In this document: positions 43,877 through 57,117 of the stretch, piece by piece
Position numbering within the stretch: position 1 is the stretch's first letter
Layout: the number at the start of each line of letters is the position of its first letter
Source of the DNA: Xiphydria camelus
Lineage: Eukaryota > Arthropoda > Insecta > Hymenoptera > Xiphydriidae
NCBI GenBank assembly: GCA_963678675.1
Contig: OY783199.1
Location: 26,905,546 to 26,969,545 of the forward strand
DNA length: 64,000 bases
Direction: 5' to 3'
Program-made: the position numbers and the translations under genes
The notes under the pieces: generated by a model
The model's input: the letters and a program-made list of their open reading frames with translations, nothing else
What the model was told of the DNA's origin: nothing
Databases searched by the model: none

Positions 43877-46140
43877 TTAGTCGAAATAGTCCTCGTTGTT
43901 CTCGAGAATGCCGAGCTTCTTGCGGCAATCCGGGCAGTACCACTTCCCTTTCGGTGGCACCATTATACCCACGCACTCAAAGTGGAACCACTCGATGCGG
44001 CAGTCCTCGCCGTCGCACGCTATCATTTCCGACACTTCGTCATACGGGCACTGGCAGTAACAGTACAAATTGTCGGTGCGTTCGGGAACGAGAGCGTTGG
44101 TCTCCGGTGGCGCGTAAATCGACGACGGTTGAGCGGGTTCGCGTTCCGAATCGGAGCCGCTGCTACCGCTGCTACTCTCGCCGGGTTCTTCCGATTCGCT
44201 ACCAGACGGTGCCCCGGTAACCGCCGTCACTCGACGCTCGAGACTGCTTTTGTACGCAGCGGTCTCTCCTGCGAGCGCCAACTGCGACAGAGGGGGCTTC
44301 TGTACTGACGTCATCACGAAAGCTGACTGTTCGACTTTTCGCCACTTCGGTACTGGCTGTTTCTCACCTTCCTCGTCGCTAGAGTCGCCGTAGAACCGTT
44401 TAGGCACGCGCTTCCTCTTTGAAGATCGTTTGTTATCATTTTCGGAGCTACTCCCGCCGACGTTCTTACCGAACGATCGGTGGGCCTGCGAGGACTCGTT
44501 GCCGGATGCCACCGTCTCGACGTCCATTGCTGCGATCGTCGCCGTCGTTGACGACGAATTCGGCGTGCACGATCTGTTCGGCACGACCGTCACCAGAGCC
44601 GGCGACGATGCGTAACCCGCCTGATTCTGGTAGAAAGCTTTGGGAATGTTCAATTTAATCGACTCGACGGTCGGCGCGACGTTTCGTTGTTTCGCTTTAT
44701 CATTCTTCTTTCGCTTTTTAGTCTTGACCCTCTTCCTCTCGCTCCGCGCGGGTTCCGCCTCCAGAGCGCAAGGCGCGGTACCGACTTCCCGTGGATTCGG
44801 AGATCGAGCGAGGGAGTCCGCCCCGGCGACGCCGTTATTCAAGATCGCCGGGAGTGACGATTCCGCGGACACGGGAGCAACTGCTGCCAGTAGCATCAAT
44901 TGGTTGCGCTTTTCCGCAAGTAGCTTGTTGGCCAATTGCTGCGGGTGCTCGTCGTAAAAGTCCTCGTCCGTTTCCGTCTCCGTCGTCTCGAGATCGGATT
45001 CGCGCAGAATTATCGTCGCTGTCGTCGGCGGGGCCGTGGCGGTTTCCGACGGTGACTCGACGCTCCCGTTTTCCATCTGCGTCGTGCCACCCTCCTTATT
45101 CTCGGGCTCGACCGAGTCCGGCTCGTTTCGTCGACGCGCGGCCTCCCTGTCATTTCGGCGCTCCCTTCGATTCGACTGCTTCCGCGGCGAGCCCTCCGCC
45201 GACGTGGAGCTGTCGGATTCGGAGCTGCTGCTGGAGCTCGAGGTACTGCCCGAGGAGGAGCTGCTGCAGCTGCAATTCGTACCGCAAGAGCAGCTGCTCG
45301 AATCGCTATCGGAGGAGGAATCACTCGAGGACGTGCTCCCGCTTCGCTTCTTTCTTCTGGCCGCCTTCGTCTTCTTCTTGGTAACCTCGCTTCCGCCACT
45401 CGCGGCTTCCTCGTTCGTCGCGCCCTTGTGAGTCTTGCCGATGTAATCGTGCTCCGTGTCCAAGGTCCCGCCGTCGTCCGGCTTGGCGATATCTCCTTCC
45501 TCCCCGGGAAACGCGGCGGCGGCGGCGGCGGCGGCGGCGGCAGCGCCGCCCTCCGGCAGACAATAGTCATGATCAGCGAGGACAACACTCCTCAGCCGCT
45601 CGATCTCTCGCTCGGCTTCCCGCTGCTTGTCGGTGATGGGATCTTGTTTCTCCAAACTGGCTGCGTACGATTTGAAGTTGTCCCAAATACAGTCCATTAT
45701 CTCTGCCTCTTGCTTTTTCTCCTCCTCGTCGCGCTCTACCTCGACGACGCCGTCGGTGGATTCCGCGGGATGAGCGCTCGTTCCCGCGGCGGCTCCTTCC
45801 TCTTTGGTTATCGCTTCCGTCTTCTCCGTCGCGTCGTCCAATTTTTGCGCGCACTCGGCGGGTTTCTCATCCTCCGTGTCAGAGTCGCTCTCTGACGACA
45901 AATTGAGCGGGGGCAGGTCGTACACGTCCACCACTTTCTTTACGTTTTCCTTGGGCTCTCTCGCAGCGCTCGCCACCTCCGCTGTATCGGCGAGGGTGAC
46001 TGCGGCGACAACGGTGGGGGTAGTAATAGTGGTTGTGGTGGTAGTGGTGGTGGTGGCGACGGCAGTGGTGGTGGTGGTGGTGGTGGTGGTGGTGGTGGTG
46101 ATGGTGGTGATGGTGGCGGCGGCGATAGTGGTGGTGATGA

Positions 46141-46175
<35 letters not shown>

Positions 46176-49100
46176 ACGGTGACGTCATTGTCGCCGTTGT
46201 CATTGTTCACGGGCTTAACTCCGTCCGATTTCTCCCCTTCGCCGGCTGCCGGATGGTCGGCGGTACCGTCGATACCGTCGACATTCACGTAGGCCGGCTC
46301 TCTGTGGCTGTCCTCGTGCTTCAGCAAGAGCTTGCGCGAGATGAAACGTTCGGCGCATTCGCCGCAACTGTGAGGCGTGTCGCCGGAGTGCAACCTCTTG
46401 TGAACCTTGAGTGCGACGGCTCGCGAGAAGCTCGAGCCGCACTCCTCGCAAACGAAGGCCGTCGGTGGGATGCAAAAGTGGTAGATGTGGGGCCACTTCT
46501 TTTGCAGACACTTCTTGCACAGCACGCTCTCCGTTCCGTGCTTCCAGAAGAGGTGTTTCGTGATGTCCGGCTTGTTCCGATAGGCGATACCGCAGCGATA
46601 GCACAAGTGATGCAACTTGTGCTTCCATACGTGATTGGAGAGCCTTTGCTGATTACCCGTAGCCTCGAGACAAACGTCGCACGCGTGATGACGCTTGCGC
46701 AAATGCACCATCAATCTGAACGCGGAGGGGTGACTGCCCACCGGACAGAGGCAACACCTGTATCTCACATTAATGTTTGGTGAATACACCCCCGGGCACA
46801 GGTGACAGAGCAATTCGCTGTAACTGTAGAAGGTCGACTTGCACATGATGCATATGAGTATCGTTTTCTGGTGCATCTTCCTGTTGTGCAGATAGAGTTC
46901 TTTGTGCACCGCCGAGTGAAATCTACAGTGAAAGCATTCGTAAATTCTCGCGTCGGGGACATTGTAGGTACCTCTCGCGCTGTCGTACGAGTCTAAATTG
47001 AAATAGTTGGACTCCAGTTCGTTCAAGGACTTCTTTACTCTGGCGATAAATTGGTCGCTGTGTATAATGATGGCGGGATGCTGAGGTTGAAATCTGTGCT
47101 CGGCCAGCGCGTGCAGTCCCAGCTGCTTTCCGTTCACTGCTATTTGTCGAGCGTGATTGCAGTATACGCAAGTAGGGCTCGCAGATTCTACGCAGCGTCT
47201 CAGCAAATCTTCTATTTCCATATTTTCAAGGATTCCTTCCACGTTCAGGTCTATACTCGGCACGTCCTCTCCCGCTAGGAGCACCCCGTCGGATTCGCTT
47301 GACTTCCTTCGCGTGGCGTTTCTCGACTCGCAGTACGACGTTTCGCTTCCCGCCGTATCTCGTATAAGCTCCTTCTCTTTGCCTTCGCCGTCCGAATTTC
47401 CGGCCTCGACCGTAACTCGGTTTTTCTCGGTTGCCTCTGTTTCTCTGTTCGGTTTCTCGTCTTCATCGTCATCGTCGTTGACGTTGACGTTATCGTCGTC
47501 GTCGTCGTCTCGACGTTCACCAACGACTTTGACACCTTCATCGCCATCAGTCTCGCCCGCTGTTTCTTCCTCTCCTCTCCTATCTTTCTCCTCCTGCTCA
47601 TCCTCACCATCTTCGATATTACTATCCACTACCGCCAATTTAGAACTATCGGAATCACTGTCGTCGCCGTCGCCATCGTCGTTCTCGCGATAACCACTCA
47701 AACTGTCCCTATCTCTCTCGGACAAGTTGGAGATCTTCCCCTCGGACGCGGATCCCTCTCCGTTATTGTTCTCCTCGGATTCTCCTCTATCGGCATCGTG
47801 GTTATCACTGGTACGAGCATTCAAATTGGACGACGTAACGGTGAACTTGGAGTTCCGATTGGTGCAAATCTTTATAACCAAACTCCGGTCGGTCGTGGTT
47901 ACCGTATTGAACGAGACCGAGGATCGAGGTTCGGTAGTTATCGTGGATGGCTGCAACGGCTCGGAATCCTCGGCGGGATGCCGTTCCATCGAACGCTCCC
48001 CCGATGCCAACGACTCGCGTGCGGGACTAAAGAGAGATCGACCCGCCGGGCTGCCGGCGGGGCTGTCGGATGCTTCGGATTCGGAATCGGTCCTCGTCTC
48101 GTTAGCTGTACGCGTTTCCTTACCATCCCTCGTTTCGACATCCCCGTGCTGCTGCTGCTGCCTTTCCGCCGAACTTGGTAATCTGTCGTTGTCGACTTGG
48201 CCGCTCGTGCTCGGCAATTCCAGCGCACTTGCCCGCGAATCATTCCCCGACGACTCGCTCGCTTTCCCCCTCGAATCACCCTCCCGAGTCTGTTGAGTTT
48301 CCACTCCGGTCGCCCTTTTCGCGTCAGTCGTAATAACGCAACGCGACACTTGCATTATCGTTTCCGTCACGCTGTCGTAAGAGTCTTCACCCTGATTTCG
48401 CACCGGGGACGCGATTCGAGCGGGTTGCTTTCGCCGGTCGTCCTCCCTCTCGTCAATTCGATCGTTGTCGTTGTCGTCGTCGTCGTTGCTGTTGTCGCTG
48501 TCGTCGCAATCGCCGCTCTTGTACTTGGACACCTCCATTATAGTCTCGGCGACGGTATCCCTGACGGATTCCAAATGGGCTTCGAATTCGGAATTTCGCA
48601 CCACGTTGCCAACGGGAACCGCCTGACTTGATTTCGATACTATCGGAGACAAGACGCGCTGCTTGCTCGGGACGTTCTCCGAAAATGTCCGCGCGTGAGA
48701 ATTAAACGTCCCGTCCTCAACGTATTTCGCCCTGTTATTTCTCACGACGATCCTCTTCGGCGTCCCCTTACCGCTGTCAATCGTCGACTGCGCGGTAGCG
48801 GGTGCGATTAACGAGCTCGACGGCGCGTTCGGCGGCCTGATCTTTTCCGACGCCGACGCCGACGCGCACGCAACGGCGTGGGAGCCGCTTTGTCCGCACG
48901 AGGAGCAAACTTTGTCGCCCGTCTGATGCTTCGGCAACGGAGGACAGAAGTGGTTGTAAAAATTATCCGTCTCCGAGAAGACTTTCTCGCAACTGCAGCA
49001 GATCAGGTAGCAGGATCCCTCGAAGGCGTTGTAAAAATCTTCGACCGACGTAAACGACATCTCGGGAACGCTGTGCTTGCTCGACAAGTGGTACGAGAGT

Positions 49101-49816
49101 CTTTCAGCCTGGCCGAACATTCCGAGGCAGAAGAGGCATATGTGTCTCTTGTGCACTTCCCTCATGTGTAGAAATAAGTTCCAGTTCTCGAAATAAGTGC
49201 CGCACGCCGAACAGAGGTAGACCTTCCGGGTGATCTTGAAATTGGACGCGTTTGGGTGGGGGGAGGATTCCGAAGATCCCAGTACGCCCTGCATCGGGCT
49301 AGTCGCGGCCGCGCAGACGCGCTGATGTTGCTTGAGCGTGGACATGGAGCAGAAGCTAGACGACGAGTGGCACTTTAAACATTTATATTTCGCGGCGGGC
49401 TGTAAGCCCAAATACTGTGCGTACTCCGTAATCTTTCCCCTTTTGGCCTCGGGTCTCCTGTCTTTGACATTTCTCGTTAGCGCGACGACGCGCGGCGACG
49501 AGTGCTGTCGGGCGGGAGAACTCGTTGGCGCGTCTGATCGATTTTCTTGCGCTTGGGCGAGAATTCGCTTCTTAAATCCCTTGAACTCAACCTTGGATCC
49601 GGACGAGATGTTTCTCTTCGCCCCGTCCACTACCACGGGAGGGTTCCTCTCCGCGTCCCCCTCCTCCTCCTTCTCCTCTCTTTCCTCCTCAATCCCGTCC
49701 GCGTCCGCGTCGGTATCGTTGAAACGCCTCGTCGCATCTACGATCGACGAATGTCGGTACCGCCGCTCATCCGGCGTCGTCCACGTATCCTTACTCTCAC
49801 CGTCGCCATCTTCCAT
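43877..49816 (-). CDS. MEP-1: Large C2H2 zinc-finger protein with C-terminal ING-like PHD finger (MEP-1-like)
   Basis: One uninterrupted frame of 1979 residues, starting at the first ATG (MEDGDGESKD). It has an N-terminal acidic region, a first set of C2H2-type fingers (about 145-290), a long Ser/Asp/Glu-rich stretch, and a second finger array (about 880-1175) with QLGLHALAEHRF, CIMCKSTFYSYSELLCH, KKWPHIYHFCIPP and a classical CEECGSSFSRAVALKVHKRLH finger. Ala, Thr and Ser homopolymers follow (about 1215-1560). A PHD finger occupies 1916-1965, with EMIACDGEDC, EWFHFECVG and PKGKWYCPDC, as in ING-type readers of histone H3 Lys4 methylation. I believe the second array matches MEP-1, the Mi-2 partner of the Drosophila MEC complex, but the name rests on memory of the family. 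A possible 5' untranslated intron acceptor (TTTCAG) lies at about 49847. The gene is unusual here in having no coding intron. Confidence 0.85.
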
Positions 49817-51569
49817 AATAGCGTAGACTAGCTATCGCAGCGTTACCTGAAATGTATTATACGATCGATCTCGATTACGAATTTTGGCTTTCGACGGGAG
49901 CGAGTCGTCGCGTTCTCGGGATAACCACGACCTCGAACGTCATTCGAGCCGTATATTACGCGTAATTTAGCGACGTGCAACGAAGCGCATTTTCGCGGTT
50001 ATACGATCGAGTCGAAATTGCACAAAACGTATTCGCTCGATCGCGACTCGATCGCCGTAACCGGATATCGCGTCGAGACGACAGAAATTGGAAAATGAAA
50101 ACGCGTCGCCACGTCGTTTCGTTCGACGGTATATCTGTGTTTCCTCTCTCGAGATGGTAGAGTCTCCGGACGATCGACTTCGCGCGCACAGCGTTAACCG
50201 CTCGTGGGAAAGGTATACGATTACTTAGCCCGCTTTGAAGAATTGCACCGAGTCCGTACACCGCACGTAGAGCCGCTTTCGGGTAGCATAAAAAAAAATA
50301 CAGCAATTCCGCACCGACCGAGACGACGACGTTCGTGCGCCGCGCGGAATGAGACTCGCGCGACAGAACGGCCCGGTGTATCACAATTGCGATCTACCGC
50401 GAGAGAACGAGAACGCGTGTACTTACGTTGTTTTCTTCCTGCGCGAACAAAGGAGGACGAGCATGACGGACAAATGCAAACGAGCCAACAGAGACCAAGT
50501 TCAACGAAATCAAGGTTCAGGGTAGGTCAAGTGCAAGGTGTACACGGTTCGTACCTTTTGGCGAATTCCGGCTCGACGCGGGTCCTCGTTCGCTCTCGTG
50601 GACGACTTTGCGACGCGACGCACGACTCGCTCGATCGCGACGCGAGACACTCGCTCGGAACCGCTTGGACTGGGCGCACTTGGTCGCGATCCGCGCCGAA
50701 AAGGTTAGTAAAATGGCGTCGCATCAATGAACGCGGCACCAGCGGCCGTGCTTCCGACGAGTCTCCAGTGATGCCACCTTTTGCCGCGACCCGTACATTG
50801 CGCGAGTGAGGTTAGGCCGAATCCGACTCTGCGATGCGATTTCCGGCAAACTGCGAAAATACGTGAAACGCCGCGTAATCCAAATACAATGACGGAGCCT
50901 TCGCGGTGGGTACGGACGTCGTGCTCGCACCACCACTGTCGAACGAAAACTCGGAGCGCGAGACGACGGCATCTCTCGACGGCGTACTTACATATGCCCA
51001 ACGCAGTGTCGTATCCCCACTCTCGAACCACGTATCCGAACAATACGAACCGTGTATCGGAGGCGTCATCTCACACCGCGTTCGCGATCAGCTCGAAACA
51101 GTTGGAGATCGGGTTCGAAATTGTACAATGCGACGTTCGATGAGAGAAACTACCTAGGTACTTGTTCCAATGATCCACGCGGTTACCCAACTTGCATAGG
51201 TACATACCTACATAGCTAAGTACTACGACGCGCTTTCGAAGCCAGCAGGGCGCTTTTATCGTATCGAAACCTTGACACGCGAATTTAATTTATCTCATCG
51301 ATCTTCGGACGATCGTCTGTAATCGTAAGGGGAACGATCGACAACGACATTTCGATAAAATAGGTACGGTAAGTAATTGAATATTTCGAGGTTACTTCTC
51401 TCTCATCGCGAATTCACGAGCTCCGAAGAGCGCGTTGCATAGTACTGGTCCGATCCGGGAGAATCGATTCTTGGCTCGTTTCCAACGAACGCAAAGCTAT
51501 TGACAGCGCCACCTCGCCGATTTCGGGAAAACTAACATACCGGACAATTTCGCTGATCGTACATATGTA
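49817..51569. other. Intergenic upstream of the MEP-1-like gene
   Basis: No coding exon recognised. It should hold the promoter and probably a non-coding first exon of the minus-strand gene. Confidence 0.5.
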
Positions 51570-51782
51570 CACCCGTGCTCACGGAATCTGTCGCTGGTGA
51601 CTTTTTTTAAACCTTATTTTTAAACGTACTAACCAGTGAACAATTAATTCTCATGCCCTCATTAGCTACGGTGACGTCTACTCTCGTTAATGAAAGCACG
51701 AGGATTGATTAATCATTGGTTAGTACGTTTAAAAATAACATTTAAAAAAAGTCACCAGCGACAGATTCCGTGAGCCCGGGTG
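51570..51782. mobile_element. Palindromic MITE copy A (left)
   Basis: Ends CACCCGTGCTCACGGAATCT and its near-reverse complement. Both arms carry CTGTCGCTGGTGAC followed by a T run and TTTAAACGTACTAACCA. No coding capacity. It is paired with an inverted copy at 52101-52283 across a second palindrome. Confidence 0.85.
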
Positions 51783-51786
51783 TATG

Positions 51787-52099
51787 TACCATATGTCCGC
51801 GATCAATTTTACCATAGGAAAATTGCGATTATTGCATGAGCACCTCTGCGGGTCTCCTCGTCCAATAGAATCACCGGAGAAGCGTGACTGCGCATGCGTA
51901 GTCATCCGCGAGTGCAGTTCGACTTCGACGCGAGAATCGAAATCGAACTGCACTCGCAAACGTCACGCCAACACTCGCGGATGACTACGCATGCGCAGTC
52001 ACGCTTCTCCGGTGATTCTATTGGACGAGGAGACCCGCAGAGGTGCTCATGCAATAATCGCAATTTTCCTATGGTAAAATTGATCGCGGACATATGGTA
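51787..52099. mobile_element. Central palindrome with about 128-base near-perfect arms
   Basis: Arms start TACCATATGTCCGCGATCAA and end in the reverse complement. They carry CGCATGCGTAGTCATCCGCG close to the centre, where a further hairpin (CAGTTCGACTTCG with AATCGAAATCGAACTG) sits. Arm identity is very high, suggesting recent insertion or ongoing arm correction. No gene; the short open frames are mirror images of each other. Confidence 0.9.
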
Positions 52100-52100
52100 G

Positions 52101-52283
52101 ACACGGTATCTGTCGCTGGTGACTTTTTTTAAACATTATTTTTAAACGTACTAACCAATAATTAATAATCCTCATGCTTTCATTAACGAGAGTAGACGCC
52201 ACCGTTGCTAATGAGCGCATGAGAATTAATTATTCATTGGTTAGTAAAAAAAGTCACCAGCGACAGATACCGTGTCCCCGGGT
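52101..52283. mobile_element. Palindromic MITE copy A' (right, inverted)
   Basis: Starts ACACGGTATCTGTCGCTGG and ends in the reverse complement followed by CCCCGGGTG. It is the inverted relative of the 51570-51782 copy, so the whole 51570-52283 block is one large inverted repeat built of smaller ones. Confidence 0.8.
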
Positions 52284-52578
52284 GTAGGTACCTACCAGCA
52301 GTGCCATGAAAAATCATTCTGACCCACGTTGGAGCTCGTGGGGAAGCCGTTAATTCTCCTCTGATGCTTTGCTCGAAATTCAATTTTTGGCGGTGGCGCT
52401 ATCCTGTGGTAAACTCCGAAAATCGTGATATTTTTAGACCGTAGCCCCAACTAGGCGAATATGCAATACTTTGAATCTTGTTTCACGGAGCTTCACCGAA
52501 TTGATGGCTCATCCCCTAGATCGCGTTAAATTGTTGGTAGAGCCGCGACACCGCGAACTTCTTGGGGCCAAAAAATAT

Positions 52579-52730
52579 TAAAGGCCATCACACGTGAAAA
52601 AACGTAAGCAGTAACAGTAAGGATTGACCAATCAGAAATATCATTCTTACGGAATTATGCTTAGACAGGCTTTCTGATTGGTCAATCCTTACTGTTACTG
52701 CTTACGTTTTTTCATGTGTGATGGTCTTTA
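52579..52730. mobile_element. Palindromic MITE-like element with CCAAT words
   Basis: Arms of about 60 bases begin TAAAGGCCATCACACGTGAA, include GTAAGCAGTAACAGTAAGG and end GACCAATCAGAAA. The right arm is the near-perfect complement; the loop is about 33 bases. A relative lies near 63600-63733. Confidence 0.85.
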
Positions 52731-53338
52731 TGAATTTTGAGGTTTAGTTCCAGGATCGACCGTAGGATGGAACTATTATTCAAAAATTTTTGAAAATTGA
52801 CCTTCATATCAGAAGAACATGGGAATGGTTACCCCATGGATGGTCACTTGTGCGAACGAGCCTTCTGAGGGACAATTCGTAACCTAACTTATCTCATGCG
52901 CGTCAGGATGATTTTTCATTGTTCGCCATAATTGCTCTACCGCGACAGTAAAAAACTGCAACAATGACATGAACATGTATCGACAATGACAGTAAAACGC
53001 TGACAGCAGAGGGCGGACTTCTCGTGCAGAGCACTACCGTACCAGAAGTTTGCGTTCTACCAACAATGTTTCACTGCCATCACGACCAATCACGCGATAA
53101 TGCTCAATATAGTATACTATGTACTATGATATATGTACTACAAATCGTATGAATGCGCTTATGTATGAATGGCTTTATACATACAATGTATGTATGTACC
53201 CCTATCAGATGCAATGCACATTTTCCTATTTTTGTGCGCGAGTAGGGGCGAGTAACTCTGTACATAACCATATATCGTCATTAATCATGATCAAATATTA
53301 ACTCATTCGCGACGGATATAATTCGTAAGGGTGACAGA
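52731..53338. other. Intergenic upstream of TRIM37
   Basis: No coding exon; probable TRIM37 promoter and leader. Confidence 0.45.
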
Positions 53339-56300
53339 ATGGCAACCAGAGATTCTAGCGTCGTCGCGAAGAGCAGTGACGATCACAGCGTTGAGGTTGA
53401 GACTTTTTTTTTAATAAACAAACATCTTCAAATCGAGCAACGACACCTATTCCGCGATCGCTGACAAAACAGCCGTCTCGAAAGTGATTCGCAAAAAATT
53501 GCCAAGTTTTCGGATACGCGGATCGCCATACGGTTCTTACGTCAATCAAAATTTTCTCCGCATTCTTATCAGCCTTTAACATTGTCGACATTGCGACACA
53601 GAGAATGGAGCAATTGCGTTCGGATCTGTCGGCTTCCGTAAGACCGCGCGCGCGCGCGCGTGCGTTTTATTTCTTGGAAGCGCGGTTCTTTTCTCCTTAG
53701 TACTCATACATGCGTGCAGCCTCGCTGCCAAAACTAGTGTGCTTATTCCTCTTCTATCTCTCGGGCGCATCGGTCACGTCTGATTTTGCTTGTAGACATT
53801 GGCCGAGGTATTCCGATGCTTCATTTGTATGGAAAAATTGAGGGACGCACATCTGTGTCCGCACTGCAGCAAACTCTGTTGCTACGTATGCATCAGACGA
53901 TGGTTGACGGAACAACGATCCCAATGTCCGCATTGTCGAGCTTCCCTGCATCTTCACGAGCTCGTAAACTGCCGTTGGGTCGAAGAAGTCACTCAACAGC
54001 TCGACACCCTTCAGGCGGTAGGGATTTCCAATTCCCGTCACGAGGACTCTACCAGAGACAGGCAAATTCAGCTATTTTCCCATGCGATAAAGCTTACGGC
54101 GCGCGCCCAATGAAAGCGCCGAGCTAGTTGCGAACTAACGTCTCACCGATACAGGTGCACGGCGCATCACGAGAAGCTTTCCGTCTATTGCTGGACATGC
54201 CGGCGTTGCATTTGTCATCAGTGCGCCCTCTGGGGTGGCACCCACTCGGGACACACGTTCAAACCCCTTGAGGAAGTGTACGAGCAGCACGTCACCCAGA
54301 TCAAGGCCGAAGTCGGTCAACTGAAGCGAAGACTCGTGGAACTCATCAGCCTCGTTCAAGAAGTCGTGAGTGTTCGCGCCGCTCTCGCGATGTGGGGGAT
54401 ATGGGAGAATTGCGGTTGATCGAATCGACGCCATAAGTATCGTCACATTTCAGGAACGTAACGTCGAGTCAGTGCGAGCAGCCAAAGACGAGAGGGTGCG
54501 AGAAATCAGAAATGCCGTGGAGCTGATGATAGCTCGTCTGGATTCGCAATTGAAGGCGAAACTTTTGACGTTGATGGGTCAGAAGAACTCGCTCACCCTG
54601 GAAACAGAACAGCTGGAAGCTTTGCTGCAGGAAGTCGAGCATCAGTTGCACTCGTGCACTCGTTCAGAACTCATCATCAAAAGCGCGGAACTATCTCGCA
54701 TGATCCATCAAGTCCGTAAGAAACCGATGACGAGTTTTGTCACCGCACCGGTTCCTGCCGATTTCCACAGGTATACAACGCTCCCCTATCGTGCTCACGC
54801 GCGCGCACTCCGAAGTCCCGCTAATTACGATTATCCTTCGCACAGCGAGATAGTGCCTGGTTACGACAGCGCCACATTCGCGATGCAAAACTTTGCTCAG
54901 CTGCAGCTCAAGGCGGATCCGGTTTACTCCGCGCCCTTGCACGTCAATGGATTGTGTTGGAGATTGAAGGTGTACCCGGACGGGAACGGAGTGGTCCGCG
55001 GAAATTATCTATCCGTATTCCTGGAGCTCAGTGCTGGATTACCCGAGACGTCAAAGTGCGTGGTCCACGCCTCGTTTCGATTGCGCTTAACATTTTGGTC
55101 GCGGTGACGCGATGATGACGCGCTGTTTAAAATGCCGTTCATTTTCAGGTATGAATACAGGGTCGAAATGATACATCAAGGCTCGCGAGACACGAGTAAA
55201 AACATCGTGCGAGAGTTTGCCTCCGATTTCGAGATAGGAGAATGCTGGGGATACAATCGATTTTTCCGTCTGGATCTCCTCGCTACGGAGGGTTATTTGA
55301 ACACGGAGTTGGATACTCTCATATTGCGGTACGCGTCCTCGTCGCACCGCTACGCGTCTGTTGCTTCCGCGAGGATTCGGCTATCTTTATTCGGGAGTGC
55401 GACAGCTTTCAGGTGCGGCCGCCAACGTTTTACCAACGCTGCAGGGATCAGCAATGGTACATCAGTCAATTGGTCACGGTTCAGAATCAGTACGCCACTC
55501 AAATCAACGAGCTGAAAGAGCGATTGGCAATCGAGATTTCGCGCAGCTCCATGACGGCTACCAGAGCCGGAAGCGCTGTGGGCATGTGCGGTCCGGCCGC
55601 GGGAATCATTCCGCTTTCCCCGGCGATGCACCAGCAACAATCCCAGCAAGGTGCGGGGGATCCTGTCCTCGGTGGCAATTCTGTACGAACGATAGACGTG
55701 TATCCGACGGCTATTAATCCGAGCCCTGCCAGGTACGCGAATCTTACTACGGATGTGTGCAGCGCGTAATCACAAAATGGAACGTAAACTGGACTCGTCC
55801 CGAATCAGCAGATCCGTGCAAAGTCTACTTTTCGCTGGTAACGGGGCCGGCCCGACAACCGGAGGTCAGCAGCTGTCACCGTCGTGCGAACTGGGGGACG
55901 TCGCGAGTATTCGTCCCGTTGGTTCGACTTCCACATTATCGTCCGTGTCCTCGAAATCGGGTTTAAAGCAATCACGCGTCGCCGGCAACTGTCTCGAGGC
56001 GGCCTCAGGCGCGACGAATCCCGGGGAGAACGTTTGCAATGACGGAACAACGGGAGATTGCCGAGTCTCAACAGCCCGTTCCCCGTCGCCGTCGCATTCC
56101 TCGCCCACGCTGCTCGATCGACAACCTTCGGCTGTTTCGTCGAGTAGCAGTAGCAGCGAGAGCGGTGTAAGAGCATCATCTCGAACGTATGAATGAGGAA
56201 TGTCGATTTGCCGCAAGTCACTCTGCGCGCTCCCTATTTTCTCACCTTCGTCGCCGTAACACGAGATGCCACCCTTTTTCTCCCTCTTACGTTACAGGAA

Positions 56301-57084
56301 TTGAGCGAGCACGATATATATCTCGACGACTGTGATCAAAACGAGACCAATCTCGGTATTTTGGAAGACAATTCCAACGACGAGAATGATGTGGATGACG
56401 AAACGATGTCAGGTAGGGAAATTGTGCGCGCCGCGCTACTCGATTTTTCTTTCAATCTTCCTGTCCGTCGGATCAGGCACCAGCTCGAATAGAGGTTCGT
56501 TCGCCGAGAATTCTCAGTCACGCCAGTCGCTTGAAAACGAGTTGGATAAAGATGCGGAAAGTGAAAAACCCACGAGCGAGAAACGAGAAGAGGAGTGCGC
56601 GAAGGAAAATCCAGACCCCCCGATATACCCGATCACTTTCCAATGACTTTGTAAAGTTACCGCTCTCTCTTCCGCTCAGCCAGGTCCTTCGATATATCCC
56701 ACACGTAATCTTATTATCCGTAGAAAAAATATAAACGGAGACCACGCGTTAGATTTCACTTTTATACATCGTGTACGAATCGAATCCGCGACTTGAAAGA
56801 AGCTCTCGCGTGTAACGGTCATCTTGCGGACGCGGCCGCGCATTTTATCTGCTGGCGATCGAATACAAATATAATTCGATCATCCGTTCTGTCTCGCAAC
56901 GCGTACGCCCTCCGAAAAGTTTGAACCCCTCTCAACTCTCGCATTCGCGTGGTACGTACGTTGCCTTTTTGTATTCTACAAGTCTTGATAATATTTTCCT
57001 TCTCCAGGGGAGAACGACGTAGAGATTGCGGCGTCACTCGTGCCGTGGATGCGCGACAAGCAAAGACCAAGACAGCAGCAGCAT

Positions 57085-57117
<33 letters not shown>

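Noticed and set aside
45940..46292. Pro- and Val-rich frames in the 46 kb triplet repeats
   Set aside because: Shadows of Thr/Ala repeats in the MEP-1-like coding sequence.
51729..52100. Four mirrored open frames giving the same peptide
   Set aside because: They come from the two arms of the same palindrome, not from a gene.
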